Below are positions 24,947 through 33,959 of a stretch of 48,461 bases of DNA, piece after piece. The notes below the pieces were generated by a model. The model did no database searches, was not told the DNA's origin, and was given only the letters and a program-made list of their open reading frames with translations. Made by a program: the position numbers and the translations under genes. The number at the start of each line of letters is the position of its first letter. Position 1 is the first letter of the stretch. This stretch comes from JAPXRI01 sp033813635 (GTDB taxonomy: Bacteria > Bacillota > Clostridia > Oscillospirales > QAMX01). The stretch lies in assembly GCA_033813635.1 (NCBI GenBank), contig JAPXRI010000017.1:1-48461 (forward strand), read 5' to 3'.

Positions 24947-25297
24947 ATGAAAAAGGTTGTCCGCGCCGCGCTCTGGGCTTTCTCATTTATGTTCATAATC
25001 TCGATGTTTATCGCGGCGTTTTTAACATTTCAAAACCCGGAAAGCTATACGGTCCGCGAAGACAGGGATTTCGAACCCTATCTGCCGTTGAGCAGCGCCG
25101 AAAACGCAGTGATCAATATCAACACATCGGACGTGTATCAGCTTCGGAGCATCCCCTATGTCGGCGGCAAAGCGTCCGAGATAGCGGAGCTGCGCTCGGA
25201 GCTCAGCGGGTTTTCTTCAATCGAGCAAATCGCCCTTGTCAACGGAATAGGTCTTAAAACCTATTTAAAGGCTTCTCAATATATCCGCGCGGATTAG
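24947..25297 (+). CDS. Membrane-anchored helix-hairpin-helix protein (ComEA-like)
   Basis: This 116-residue protein has one transmembrane helix (AFSFMFIISMFIAAFLTF), a short extracellular linker and a C-terminal helix-hairpin-helix domain. The domain begins ININTSDVYQLRSIPYVGGK and ends with a second hairpin around LVNGIGLKTYLKA. This is the layout of ComEA-type DNA-binding proteins, but here the linker is short and no comEB or comEC is adjacent. DNA binding is likely; a role in uptake is not shown. The start at 24947 has GGGAAAG nearby. Confidence 0.75.
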   Translation: MKKVVRAALWAFSFMFIISMFIAAFLTFQNPESYTVREDRDFEPYLPLSSAENAVININTSDVYQLRSIPYVGGKASEIAELRSELSGFSSIEQIALVNGIGLKTYLKASQYIRAD

Positions 25298-25353
25298 CAA
25301 GAAAAAAAGATATATACAAAGCCGGAATAACGGTAGAACGGAGATATAGATAT

Positions 25354-26037
25354 ATGAGGATATTGATAGTGGACGACGAGAAACTGCTCGTCAAAGGGAT
25401 CAAATTCAACCTTGAAAACGAAGGCTACGAAGTTGACGCGGTCTATAACGGGGAGGACGCGCTTGCGCTTGCGGGCGAGGTGGAATACGACCTTATTGTA
25501 CTCGACCTGATGCTCCCGAAAATCAACGGCCTTGAGGTGTGCAGAAGAATCAGAGAATACTCAAAGGTGCCGATTATCATGCTGACCGCCAAGGGCGAGG
25601 ATACTGACAAGCTGCTGGGATTTGAGCACGGCGCCGACGACTATATTACCAAGCCGTTCAACGTCCTCGAGCTCAAGGCGAGAATCCGCACGATTTTGCG
25701 CCGGTCAGCCTCAAAGCCCGCTAAAACAGAAAACGAATCCAAACTGGACGGTGGGGCGATCTCCCTTGACTTGAGCGAGAGGCTCGCCTATGTCGGGGAC
25801 AAACCGGTAGAGCTTACCCCGAAGGAGTTCGATCTGCTTGAGCTTTTAATCCGCTCCTCCAACTGCGTGTTCAGCAGGGAATCCCTTTTGAACACCGTAT
25901 GGGGATATTACTACCCGGGAGATATAAGAACGGTCGACGTTCATATCCGCAGACTGCGCGAAAAACTCGAGGAAAATCCCGCCGAACCCGCCCATATCCT
26001 GACAAAATGGGGCGTCGGCTATTACTACAAGGCATGA
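25354..26037 (+). CDS. OmpR/PhoB-family response regulator
   Basis: This 227-residue regulator has a receiver domain with acidic residues DDE (7-9), phosphoacceptor Asp51 (LDLMLPK), the switch Thr in MLTAKG and Lys100 in TKPF. The C-terminal winged-helix domain includes ELTPKEFDLLELL, SRESLLNTVWGY and RTVDVHIRRLREKL. ACGGAG lies 10 bases upstream of ATG. It sits 3 bases before the kinase gene and forms a standard two-component pair. The order and neighbours (carboxypeptidase, GerMN) suggest an envelope-related stimulus. Confidence 0.93.
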   Translation: MRILIVDDEKLLVKGIKFNLENEGYEVDAVYNGEDALALAGEVEYDLIVLDLMLPKINGLEVCRRIREYSKVPIIMLTAKGEDTDKLLGFEHGADDYITKPFNVLELKARIRTILRRSASKPAKTENESKLDGGAISLDLSERLAYVGDKPVELTPKEFDLLELLIRSSNCVFSRESLLNTVWGYYYPGDIRTVDVHIRRLREKLEENPAEPAHILTKWGVGYYYKA

Positions 26038-26040
26038 CGA

Positions 26041-27471
26041 ATGAGCGGTCTTACATCAAGAATCAGCTTTAAGTTTAACCTGACTATTCTCATTCTCTGC
26101 ATATTCTTCCTCATTGTTTTTTCCGTCCTGGCGCCTTATTATGTAAAACGCTCGATAAGCAGCTCGTTCGGGACTGTGATGCGCGAGCAGGCAGAGCTTG
26201 TTTCCCATAACACCGGCGCCCGCACGCTGAACGATTATCTGTCGAACGACAGCCTGCCGTTCAGCTTGGAAACCTATACCGGCATGTACGACCGTGTGCT
26301 GGTGGCGGACTACGACGGCATCGTCGTTTACGACAGCTCCGAGGATAACAGCCGGCTTTCGCAAAGGTTCATATCAAAAGAGGTTCAGGCTGCGCTTGCC
26401 GGGGATGTGTCCTTCATCTCCGATTTTTCGGACGGCGCGTTCACATTCAACGTGCTCGTCCCTATTTATTTTGACGGCGACATCGGCGGCGTGCTCTATC
26501 TGCAGAAAACCGAAAAAGAGCTGGGCGCGAAATACCAGCGTACAACGGAGACGCTGGGCTACGTGGGGATGGCCTGCTGCGTCGTTCCGGTTATCGTCGG
26601 CATCTACACGGCGCTGTGTTTCAACGGCAGGCTGCAGAAAATACTCTCCGGCATCAAAATCGTTCAGTCCGGGGACTATAGTCACAGATTCGACCTGAAA
26701 GGACAGGACGAGTTGAGCGAGCTCTGCGGCGAACTCAACGCTCTAAACATCAAATACTCCGAAAACGAGGATATGCGCCGGCGCTTCGTATCCGACGCCT
26801 CCCACGAGCTGAAGACTCCGCTGGCCTCGATCAAGCTTTTATCGGATTCCATTATACAGACCCCGGATATGGATATCGACTCGATCAGGGAATTCCTTTT
26901 CGATATCAACAACGAAATCGATCGCCTCACGCGCATCAGCAGCAAGCTTCTGCAGATCACGCGTTTCGACGACTTGGCGGGCAAAACAGCGCTTACCCCG
27001 CTCGACCTGAATTCCGTCATCGAGAACGTCTGCCGGATGCTGACGCCCCTCGCCAAGTCTGCGAACTGTGCCATAAAATGCGAACTCACGCCGGACTGCG
27101 TCGTACCCGCCAACTACGACCTCATCTATCAGGCCTTCTACAACATCATAGAAAACGCGCTCAAATACGGCGGGGCCAACCACGATGTGCACGTATATCT
27201 CTACAAGCACGAGGGCAAGGCGGTGTTCATCGCGGACGACGAGGGTGAGGGAATCCCCGAGGAAGATCTCAAGAGGATTTTCGACCGGTTCTACAGAGTC
27301 GATAAAGCCCGCGCGCGGGCTACGGGAGGGACCGGACTCGGCCTCTCCATAGTCGCCTCCGCGGTTCAGACCTGCGGGGGCACGGTTGAAGCCCAAAACC
27401 GTCCGAACGGCGGGGCGCGTTTCATCATCACGTTTCCGCTGTCGAACGACGAGGGTTCTCAGCCCGAATAA
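26041..27471 (+). CDS. Sensor histidine kinase partner of the OmpR-type regulator
   Basis: This 476-residue kinase has transmembrane helices at about 12-32 and 172-193 around an extracellular sensor of some 140 residues, then a HAMP segment. The HisKA motif SDASHELKTP carries His255. The ATPase domain shows the N box NIIENALKYGG, the G1 box DDEGEGIPEEDL and RFYRVDKAR followed by GGTGLGLSI. It is a PhoR/WalK-type architecture without a PAS domain. It is translated right after the response regulator. Confidence 0.93.
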   Translation: MSGLTSRISFKFNLTILILCIFFLIVFSVLAPYYVKRSISSSFGTVMREQAELVSHNTGARTLNDYLSNDSLPFSLETYTGMYDRVLVADYDGIVVYDSSEDNSRLSQRFISKEVQAALAGDVSFISDFSDGAFTFNVLVPIYFDGDIGGVLYLQKTEKELGAKYQRTTETLGYVGMACCVVPVIVGIYTALCFNGRLQKILSGIKIVQSGDYSHRFDLKGQDELSELCGELNALNIKYSENEDMRRRFVSDASHELKTPLASIKLLSDSIIQTPDMDIDSIREFLFDINNEIDRLTRISSKLLQITRFDDLAGKTALTPLDLNSVIENVCRMLTPLAKSANCAIKCELTPDCVVPANYDLIYQAFYNIIENALKYGGANHDVHVYLYKHEGKAVFIADDEGEGIPEEDLKRIFDRFYRVDKARARATGGTGLGLSIVASAVQTCGGTVEAQNRPNGGARFIITFPLSNDEGSQPE

Positions 27472-27497
27472 ATACGCGATATGCGGGGAATGCATTT

Positions 27498-28424
27498 GTG
27501 AAAAAAATCACCGGATATTTGATTATCACCTTTACCCTTATTCTTCTGATCACCATCGCCTTTCTGATCTACGCGGAATACGGCAATTCCGACTCCGACG
27601 GGTACGAGGTTTTTTTTCTGAAGGAAGAGGGTTCTACCTATTCATTGGAGCCCGAAAAGCTCTACACGTTAACGTCGCAGCGAAACGGCATCGCGGCGGA
27701 GCTGATCGACAGACTGCTTAAGGGCCCGGACCGGAGCGGGTTAATATCCCCATTTCCCTCCGGCATCAAGCTTTTGTCACACAGCATTTCCAACAACGCG
27801 GTTTATCTGAACTTCTCCCAGGAATATAGGAAGATGAGCGTTTTTCAGATGAATCTCGCCGATTACTGCCTTGTCAAGACGCTGACCGGCATCAGCGGAA
27901 TATCGGAGATATATATAAGAATAAGCGGCGATCCCCACCCGGTTTCGGGCTATAACCCGATCTCGCTGAAAAATTTCATTGCTGACCTTGACTCTTTCTC
28001 CGTTAAAACCGTAAACCAGAAGCTGTATCTGCCCTCCGCAGACAACCGGTATCTTATTGCGAAAATTATAACCTATCAGAGGTATAACAACGAAAACGCC
28101 GCGGAAAAAGTGATATCGATGCTTTTGGAGGGGGACGAGGAATCCGGCTCCAGTCTCGAATTTCCCGCGAATACGATTCTGTATTCCGTTATCGAGGAAA
28201 ACGGGATCGTCTACCTTGATTTTTCCGAGGAGTTCAACGATTTCGGAACCGACCCTGAAAGAGCCAAAATCATGATCTATTCGCTGGTGGACTCGCTTAC
28301 CGAGCTGCCGGGCATCAACGGTGTGCGCTTTTTGATCAACGGCTATTCAGCCGGAACCTATGCGGGCATAAACCTGGACGAAACGGTCACGCACGATTTA
28401 TCCTACGTCGGCGCTTCCGATTGA
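27498..28424 (+). CDS. GerMN-domain protein (GerM-like)
   Basis: This 308-residue protein has an N-terminal membrane helix (ITGYLIITFTLILLITIAF) and two GerMN domains. The first is at about 55-145 (GIAAELIDRLLKGPDRSGLI, AVYLNFSQEY). The second is at about 180-295 (ISMLLEGDEESGSS, IVYLDFSEEF, GVRFLINGYSAG). GerM functions in sporulation and germination in Bacillus, so it supports a spore-forming host. The GTG start at 27498 is 27 bases after the kinase stop. It may be co-transcribed with the two-component genes. Confidence 0.85.
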   Translation: MKKITGYLIITFTLILLITIAFLIYAEYGNSDSDGYEVFFLKEEGSTYSLEPEKLYTLTSQRNGIAAELIDRLLKGPDRSGLISPFPSGIKLLSHSISNNAVYLNFSQEYRKMSVFQMNLADYCLVKTLTGISGISEIYIRISGDPHPVSGYNPISLKNFIADLDSFSVKTVNQKLYLPSADNRYLIAKIITYQRYNNENAAEKVISMLLEGDEESGSSLEFPANTILYSVIEENGIVYLDFSEEFNDFGTDPERAKIMIYSLVDSLTELPGINGVRFLINGYSAGTYAGINLDETVTHDLSYVGASD

Positions 28425-28459
28425 CTTATATACTCAAAGCAAACAAAGGATGGATATCA

Positions 28460-29743
28460 ATGGAAAACTACGGTTTTGAAACAAAGGCGATTCACAGCGG
28501 CTGGACGCCGGACACCTTTTCGCACTCGACGTCCGTGCCGATTTATCTGACGAACGCCTACGCATTTGACTCGACCGAGCACGCCAGAAGCCTGTTCGCC
28601 CTCGAAGAGGAGGGCAATATCTACACCCGGTTGTCCAACCCGACGACGGACGTGCTGGAAAAGCGAATAGCAGCTCTCGAGGGCGGCATGGGCGCGCTTG
28701 CTACCTCGACGGGCCACGCGGCGATATACGCCGTCATGCTGACACTGGCCGGCTGCGGCGACGAAATTGTCAGCTCCTCATGTATATACGGCGGGGCCAT
28801 CAACCTCTTTACATATACGCTCGCAAACTCCGGGATAAAGACAACGTTCGTCCACCCCACCGATTTGGCGGGCTTTGAGGCCGCTATCACCGATAAAACC
28901 AAGGCCGTGTTTACCGAAACCCTCGGCAACCCCTCCTGCGACGTCACCGATATAGACGCCCTCGCCGAAATCGCGCACAGACACGGAGTTCCGCTTATTG
29001 TCGACAACACGTTCGCGACGCCCTGCATTTTCCGCCCGATTGAGCACGGTGCGGACATTGTAATCCACAGCGCGACAAAATACATCGGCGGGCACGGCTC
29101 CGTGATGGGCGGTCTGGTCGTCGATTCCGGAAAATTCGGCTGGAAAGCCAGCGGCAGATTCCCGTCCCTGTGCGAGCCCGACCCCTCTTACCACGGCGTG
29201 GCATTTACCGAAAAATTCGGCCCGGTAGCCTTTATCACAAGGCTCCGCGTCTGCACGATGCGGGATATGGGCTTTACGCCCTCGCCGTTCAACTCATTTC
29301 TGCTCATATCCGGACTCGAGACGCTCGCCGTCAGGATGCGCAAGCTCTGCGACAGCGCAAAAGCGGTCGCGCAGTTCCTTGAGCACAGACCCGAAGTCAG
29401 CAGCGTCCGCTCGCCGTACGTCAAATCCAACCCCTATTACAGCCTCGCGCAGCGCCTGATGCCAGACGGCTGCGGTGCGGTGCTGAGTTTTGATATCAAA
29501 GGAGGTAAGGCCGCGGGCATCAAGTTCATCGACAGCCTGAAGCTGCTGACCAACGTCGCCAACCTCGGAGACTCGAGATCCCTTGTCAGCCATCCCGCTT
29601 CCACCACCCACTCCCAGCTCTCTGACGAGCAGCTCGAAGCCGTGGGCATATCCGCGGGCACGATACGCCTCTCGATCGGCCTCGAAGCCACCGAGGACAT
29701 CCTTAGCGATATTCAAAACGCTTTAGAGGCTTCGCAGCGTTAA
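28460..29743 (+). CDS. metY: O-acetylhomoserine aminocarboxypropyltransferase (MetY type)
   Basis: This 427-residue PLP enzyme of the Cys/Met metabolism family makes homocysteine from O-acetylhomoserine and sulfide. The N terminus FETKAIHSGW and substrate motif YTRLSNPTTDVLEKR are typical. Asp182 in VDNTFATP binds the PLP ring nitrogen, and Lys207 in SATKYIGGHG is the Schiff-base lysine. The insert SYHGVAFTEKFG and the length favour MetY over MetB or CTH enzymes. ATG at 28460 has AAAGGA about 9 bases upstream; the frame extends further without a site. The gene ends before a strong terminator. Confidence 0.92.
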   Translation: MENYGFETKAIHSGWTPDTFSHSTSVPIYLTNAYAFDSTEHARSLFALEEEGNIYTRLSNPTTDVLEKRIAALEGGMGALATSTGHAAIYAVMLTLAGCGDEIVSSSCIYGGAINLFTYTLANSGIKTTFVHPTDLAGFEAAITDKTKAVFTETLGNPSCDVTDIDALAEIAHRHGVPLIVDNTFATPCIFRPIEHGADIVIHSATKYIGGHGSVMGGLVVDSGKFGWKASGRFPSLCEPDPSYHGVAFTEKFGPVAFITRLRVCTMRDMGFTPSPFNSFLLISGLETLAVRMRKLCDSAKAVAQFLEHRPEVSSVRSPYVKSNPYYSLAQRLMPDGCGAVLSFDIKGGKAAGIKFIDSLKLLTNVANLGDSRSLVSHPASTTHSQLSDEQLEAVGISAGTIRLSIGLEATEDILSDIQNALEASQR

Positions 29744-29792
29744 TAAGACTTGTGTCCTTTGCGTTTTATGCCGCAATACCCTCGATAATACT

Positions 29793-29828
29793 AAAAAGGT
29801 CCTGCCTTTTTCACGGCAGAACCTTTTT
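29793..29828. terminator. Terminator after metY (and facing spoVT)
   Basis: A 14-position stem (29793-29806 with 29815-29828; one mismatch) has an 8-base loop. It is flanked by A-rich sequence on the left and a TTTTT run on the right. It lies between convergent metY and spoVT and could end transcription from both sides. Confidence 0.8.
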
Positions 29829-29910
29829 CTGTTATCCGATTCGAGACCGGAATTCCCGCATAAAATGTTTTTATGCGAATACCTATCGCTTCGTTATCGG
29901 AGGGGTGTAT

Positions 29911-30450
29911 TTACGCTTCGATCTGCTTTCCGAGGAAGCCCGCCATGCTCTGCGCAAGCTTCGCTTCGGTCTCGGTACAGACGTCGTTTTCCCCGCCTAT
30001 GATCAGCGCGCACCCGGTTATATCTCCCAAAACAATAATCGGCACCGCGGCAAGGGCATATCTTTCCGGAACATCGTCGGTTATTCTTACGCCGCCGTTC
30101 CCGGTCCTGTCAAATTTGCTCTGTCTCGACTCCATCAGCGCCTCAAGGTCCTTGCAGACCTTTTTGTCCGCAAGTTCTTTTTTCAACGGACCCGATATGG
30201 CGATAATCGAATCGCGGTCCGTCACCGCGACGGTTAAGCCCGTCGTCCGCGACATCGTCTCGCAGAGCTGCGCCGCGAACGGCGACAGCTCGCCCACCGG
30301 CGAATATTTCTTAAATATCACTTCGCCTTCCTTGTCCGTAAATATCTCAAGCGGATCCCCATCGCGGATTCTCAGGACCCGGCGGATTTCCTTCGGTATG
30401 ACGACTCTCCCGAGGTCGTCAATACGTCTGACTATCCCTGTGGCTTTCAT
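29911..30450 (-). CDS. spoVT: Stage V sporulation regulator SpoVT
   Basis: This 179-residue regulator has an N-terminal AbrB-type swapped-hairpin DNA-binding domain (MKATGIVRRIDDLGRVVIPK, then EIRRVLRIRDGDPLEIF). A GAF-like domain follows at about 60-178. SpoVT acts in the forespore on late sporulation genes, so its presence marks the host as a spore former. ATG at 30450 has GGAGG upstream; a longer frame to 30498 is unlikely. It is monocistronic, ending in front of the shared terminator. Confidence 0.93.
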   Translation of the reverse strand: MKATGIVRRIDDLGRVVIPKEIRRVLRIRDGDPLEIFTDKEGEVIFKKYSPVGELSPFAAQLCETMSRTTGLTVAVTDRDSIIAISGPLKKELADKKVCKDLEALMESRQSKFDRTGNGGVRITDDVPERYALAAVPIIVLGDITGCALIIGGENDVCTETEAKLAQSMAGFLGKQIEA

Positions 30451-30727
30451 TTGACAAAATCCTCCGTTGTATTTTATTCGGTAATATCTCTCTAGCAAAT
30501 TCCTCTTTCATCATATATTTGTAGAGTTAGTTTTTGCCGAGCGGGACTTTTTATACCGAGAAAATAGGTGGAGGGAGAAAATCTGTGGAATAAATGCTTT
30601 ATTTCGATATATTACGTTTAAATAGAATTGTAGCAGGTATTGAAAGTAATACAAACACTGAAATTCAATGTTATAGGTTTTGAAAAAAGCACTTTTCACG
30701 AGTTAGCGGATATTAAAATAACACTTT
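30451..30727. other. AT-rich intergenic stretch, no gene seen
   Basis: These 277 bases hold the upstream region of spoVT and the end of the glycosyltransferase pseudogene. Several short AT-rich runs are present, but no reading frame or clear hairpin stands out. Base composition drops sharply here compared with metY and spoVT, marking the start of the AT-rich patch. Confidence 0.6.
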
Positions 30728-31522
30728 TTATAACGGGTTATCGTCTGTATTATACTTATTATTACAACATAGCATATGTATGATATTCAAATATATTTCA
30801 AATTGTTGCCTGTCCTTTTTAACCACCGTATCCAGCACGAAGCCACACACAAATGATAAAAGGCCCGCCAGAAAAATAAAACCGCTTACGATAAGCGTGG
30901 GAAAACGGGCAACCAAACCCGTGGAGATAAAATCAGCTAACACCGGAATGAAGAATGCTAGAGAAATAATAACAAGCAATAATCCGATGAGACTAAAAAA
31001 TTGCAACGGCCGGTAGTTTTTAAATAGACGGAAGATTGTGCGTATAACCTTAATCCCATCGGATACCGTACTCAGCTTTGATACGCTGCCGTTTGGGCGG
31101 TCACGATAGGTAACAGGAACGTTTACAAGCGTGAAATTCTTATCCAGGGCATGGATAGTCATCTCCGTTTCAATCTCAAAGCCTTTAGACAATGCAGGAA
31201 AGCTTTTCACAAACAAACGTGAAAACCACGGTAACCTGTCATAATATCTTTAACATTGCCATGGAATATCGCATTGACAAGTTTACGGAAAACTATGTTT
31301 CCGCTGTTATGGAAAAGCCTTTTATTTTCCGTAAAATAAGTTGAGGAGAACCGATCCCCAACCACCATATCCGCGCCATTATCTAAAACGGATGCCACAA
31401 TCTGTTTCGCAAATTCTGCCGGATAAGTATCGTCTCCATCTACCATAAGGTAACAGTCGGCGTCAATCTCACGAAACATAGTCCTGACAATGTTTCCTTT
31501 ACCTTGGCTACGCTTTACTCAT
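30728..31522 (-). pseudogene. Decayed family 2 glycosyltransferase (DPM1/ArnC-like)
   Basis: Two frames together encode most of a polyprenyl-phosphate glycosyltransferase. The N-terminal piece (31207-31490) reads KGNIVRTM, then MVDGDDTYP with the DxD-like nucleotide-sugar motif, and NVKDIMTGYRGF. The reading frame then shifts. The rest (30728-31216) reads FVKSFPALSKGFEIETEMTI and ends in two membrane helices. Upstream, an ATG at 31522 with an AAAGGA site encodes only MSKA before a stop and then joins, out of frame, the QGKGN motif. The first 40-90 residues are therefore deleted. At least one deletion and one frameshift make it non-functional unless sequencing error is involved. Confidence 0.8.
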
Positions 31523-31540
31523 AAATAAGAATTCCTTTCT

Positions 31541-33214
31541 TTATATATTTTCTGGTATTTTGATTGGTGATATCAGTAAAATGATATAGACGGGGAGAGA
31601 GATAACAAAAGGAAAAGAATAGCGGAATATTAACGAGGATGACACCGCAATCATAAGAGTCAACCAATTAAAAAATGTCGGGAGTGTTGCTATTAAAAGA
31701 GCGTAATTTTTCCTACAGATAGCTAGTGTTGATATCAATAATAAAATCCAAAGGCAGGTACCTGTGCCGAAATAACCGACTGTATGACGGAAGAACGTGT
31801 CCAACTTACTTTGCACGGTATCGGGAAACACCTGGATGTTTTTTATACCTATGGCTTCATATTTATAATCCAGGTCTTCCATGTTGTTGATGAGCTTAAA
31901 GAATTTTGATTGTAAAGGCTCAAACGGTGAACTATCATATGTTATATCCGTATCCCAGCAGCCATAGGACAGTAAGAGATAAGAACGGCAATATATCCCT
32001 ATGTTTTTTGGCAATAGCTCAAGCCAAACCCTAAAAAAACGACCTGAATTATCATAAAACCAAAATTTGTTAAACTCATCGCTCCACTTTACTGTGTCAA
32101 CAAACCGGTAATCATATACCTCCCGCCATTTGTCAATCGGCATAATTTCATTAAGAACCTCCAATTGCTCGTTATTTACATCCCCACCATATGTTATCAC
32201 TGCACCCACCTGTTGAATCATAACCGCATAAGACTCTGATGGATAATTATCCGATACAGAATTAAGCAATATAAAAGAACAGGCAGTTACAGCAAGAAAA
32301 CTCACAATTATTTTTCGATAAGTTTTAACATAAAAGAATAAAACAACGGCTAACACTATAGCAATATATATGCCATTATTTCGTATAACGGTAATACCGT
32401 ACATTGAGGCCATAAAAAGCATGCTATGGCGCACATTTCTCAGCCATTCCCCCTTTGTAACGGCAATATCATATGTACAACGAACAAGTAGTAAAAGAAA
32501 GGCGGTGAAAGGGATATCTTTCACAGCTGTGATGGAATAGTCTGCGATTATCGGTGTCAATGCGAAATACGCACACAGAATATAAATTAAACCCTTGCGT
32601 ACTCCCTTAGTATACAGCCAAGCCGCCAAATACGCTGTAGTCACCGCAAGAAGCAACATTTGTGCAAAGGTATAAAAAGCATAGCCCGGCATTGCAGTGC
32701 CAAACAGCTTTTCCGAAAGTACAAGTGGACCTTTAAAAAGAAGAATAAATATTATCGGGTGAACAGTACGGTAATCAAAAAAGCCGTTGCTTGTCGCTAT
32801 CCAAACCTGGTCGTTCATACCCGTGCCGGGAAAATAAGTTAACCAACAAATACTCCAGCACAAAAGGAAAGCAGATAAAGAAAGGTAAAAGACCTTTTTA
32901 AAACCGGACGCTCTCGGAAGCGCTACATAGCCGCTTTGCCTTGAAAGGAAATAGCAGCATATAAAGCATACCAACATAGCTCCGCAAAAAGAAAGGACCG
33001 CCAACAAAAAAAATTTTCCCGAAAATCCCAAAGCGGTATTCCAGCTTTTCTGTCCATTGAATATCGGGAGCAACATGTTCGTCTCATAAACAGCAAGAGC
33101 AAAAAGCAGTGAAAAAACTAATGATATACAAAGTGAAGTCCGGTCAAAACCCGGTAATAAACCTTTTAATCTATCGGTTGTTCTGGTTCGCATACTACAC
33201 CGCGATTCAATCAT
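31541..33214 (-). CDS. Polytopic membrane protein, DUF6020-like (glycosyltransferase-C type)
   Basis: This 557-residue protein has ten or more hydrophobic helices. A conserved-looking loop FPGTGMNDQVWIA sits after the third helix and is followed by HPIIFILLFKG. Large hydrophilic segments near 330-470 probably face outward. This is the plan of DUF6020-type integral membrane proteins, thought to be lipid-linked-sugar glycosyltransferases. It lies in the AT-rich patch between the decayed GT2 gene and another membrane protein. The start at 33214 follows GAAGGG. The sugar and acceptor are unknown. Confidence 0.6.
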   Translation of the reverse strand: MIESRCSMRTRTTDRLKGLLPGFDRTSLCISLVFSLLFALAVYETNMLLPIFNGQKSWNTALGFSGKFFLLAVLSFCGAMLVCFICCYFLSRQSGYVALPRASGFKKVFYLSLSAFLLCWSICWLTYFPGTGMNDQVWIATSNGFFDYRTVHPIIFILLFKGPLVLSEKLFGTAMPGYAFYTFAQMLLLAVTTAYLAAWLYTKGVRKGLIYILCAYFALTPIIADYSITAVKDIPFTAFLLLLVRCTYDIAVTKGEWLRNVRHSMLFMASMYGITVIRNNGIYIAIVLAVVLFFYVKTYRKIIVSFLAVTACSFILLNSVSDNYPSESYAVMIQQVGAVITYGGDVNNEQLEVLNEIMPIDKWREVYDYRFVDTVKWSDEFNKFWFYDNSGRFFRVWLELLPKNIGIYCRSYLLLSYGCWDTDITYDSSPFEPLQSKFFKLINNMEDLDYKYEAIGIKNIQVFPDTVQSKLDTFFRHTVGYFGTGTCLWILLLISTLAICRKNYALLIATLPTFFNWLTLMIAVSSSLIFRYSFPFVISLPVYIILLISPIKIPENI

Positions 33215-33286
33215 TCTATTAACCCTTCTCCGTGTCTGTTAATTTCATCAACTCATTTATCAATCAATTTAATTACCACATAGTTA

Positions 33287-33730
33287 TTAATTATTTGCGC
33301 AGATAATAACCGCTAAGATAATTGCAGGTATAATGAATAAAAGCGAAAGCAATATCTGCTTAATGTATGATGTATCAGAATGTTTCTCTTCCTTACTGTT
33401 CTGACTATCCAATGATGCCTGTCCATCGATTTTTTTATAAACAATTGATGCTTTTCTCAAGCATTGCCAGATAAAGGGAAGTATAACGGCGAGACCGCCG
33501 GCAAGAACCCCGTACTTCACAATAGTTCCAACCGAGGAAAAACTTTCCTGAACACTGGGGGCTGCATGTCCTCTAATCATCTTTACAAAACAAAGCAGCC
33601 AGTCGATAATAAACGAATATACTGCCCAAAGCGTTACATAGGATAAAGAAGCATCAGCTTTTCTCCTCATATTATGTAATCTTGCTGAAATAGAGCCCGG
33701 GAGGAATAATAGAATGAATGCTCCAATCAT
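33287..33730 (-). CDS. Small membrane protein, unknown
   Basis: This 147-residue protein has four predicted helices: 1-15 (MIGAFILLFLPGS), about 32-50 (VTLWAVYSFIIDWLLCF), about 70-88 (YGVLAGGLAVILPFIW) and a C-terminal one (LLSLLFIIPAIILAVIIC). A charged loop near 100-120 joins the last two. AGGAG precedes the ATG by 8 bases. It is first in an operon from a consensus promoter at 33882-33910. No family is recognised; the neighbours suggest a role in surface glycan assembly. Confidence 0.55.
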   Translation of the reverse strand: MIGAFILLFLPGSISARLHNMRRKADASLSYVTLWAVYSFIIDWLLCFVKMIRGHAAPSVQESFSSVGTIVKYGVLAGGLAVILPFIWQCLRKASIVYKKIDGQASLDSQNSKEEKHSDTSYIKQILLSLLFIIPAIILAVIICANN

Positions 33731-33881
33731 TTTTCTACTCCTGTTCTTAGCATTAAATAATGCATTAAGATGATAAAAAATTTGCGATTACAAGTTATTT
33801 TGCTCTGCTCATATAAAATCCCACAGTATTATCAACAATATTATTAATGATGTTCATTCTTTTAGCAAAATATCCTTATAT

Positions 33882-33910
33882 ATTATACAATTTTATTATA
33901 ATATTGTCAA
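33882..33910 (-). promoter_or_regulatory. Consensus promoter of the membrane-protein/glycosyltransferase unit
   Basis: On the minus strand TTGACA (33910-33905) and TATAAT (33887-33882) are separated by 17 bases, an ideal sigma-A promoter. The first gene downstream starts at 33730, leaving a leader of about 145 bases with no obvious structure. Confidence 0.85.
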
Positions 33911-33959
33911 TGTTTATTTTAAACTCGTGTCATCTTGCGTTGTATAACAATCGTCCCCC

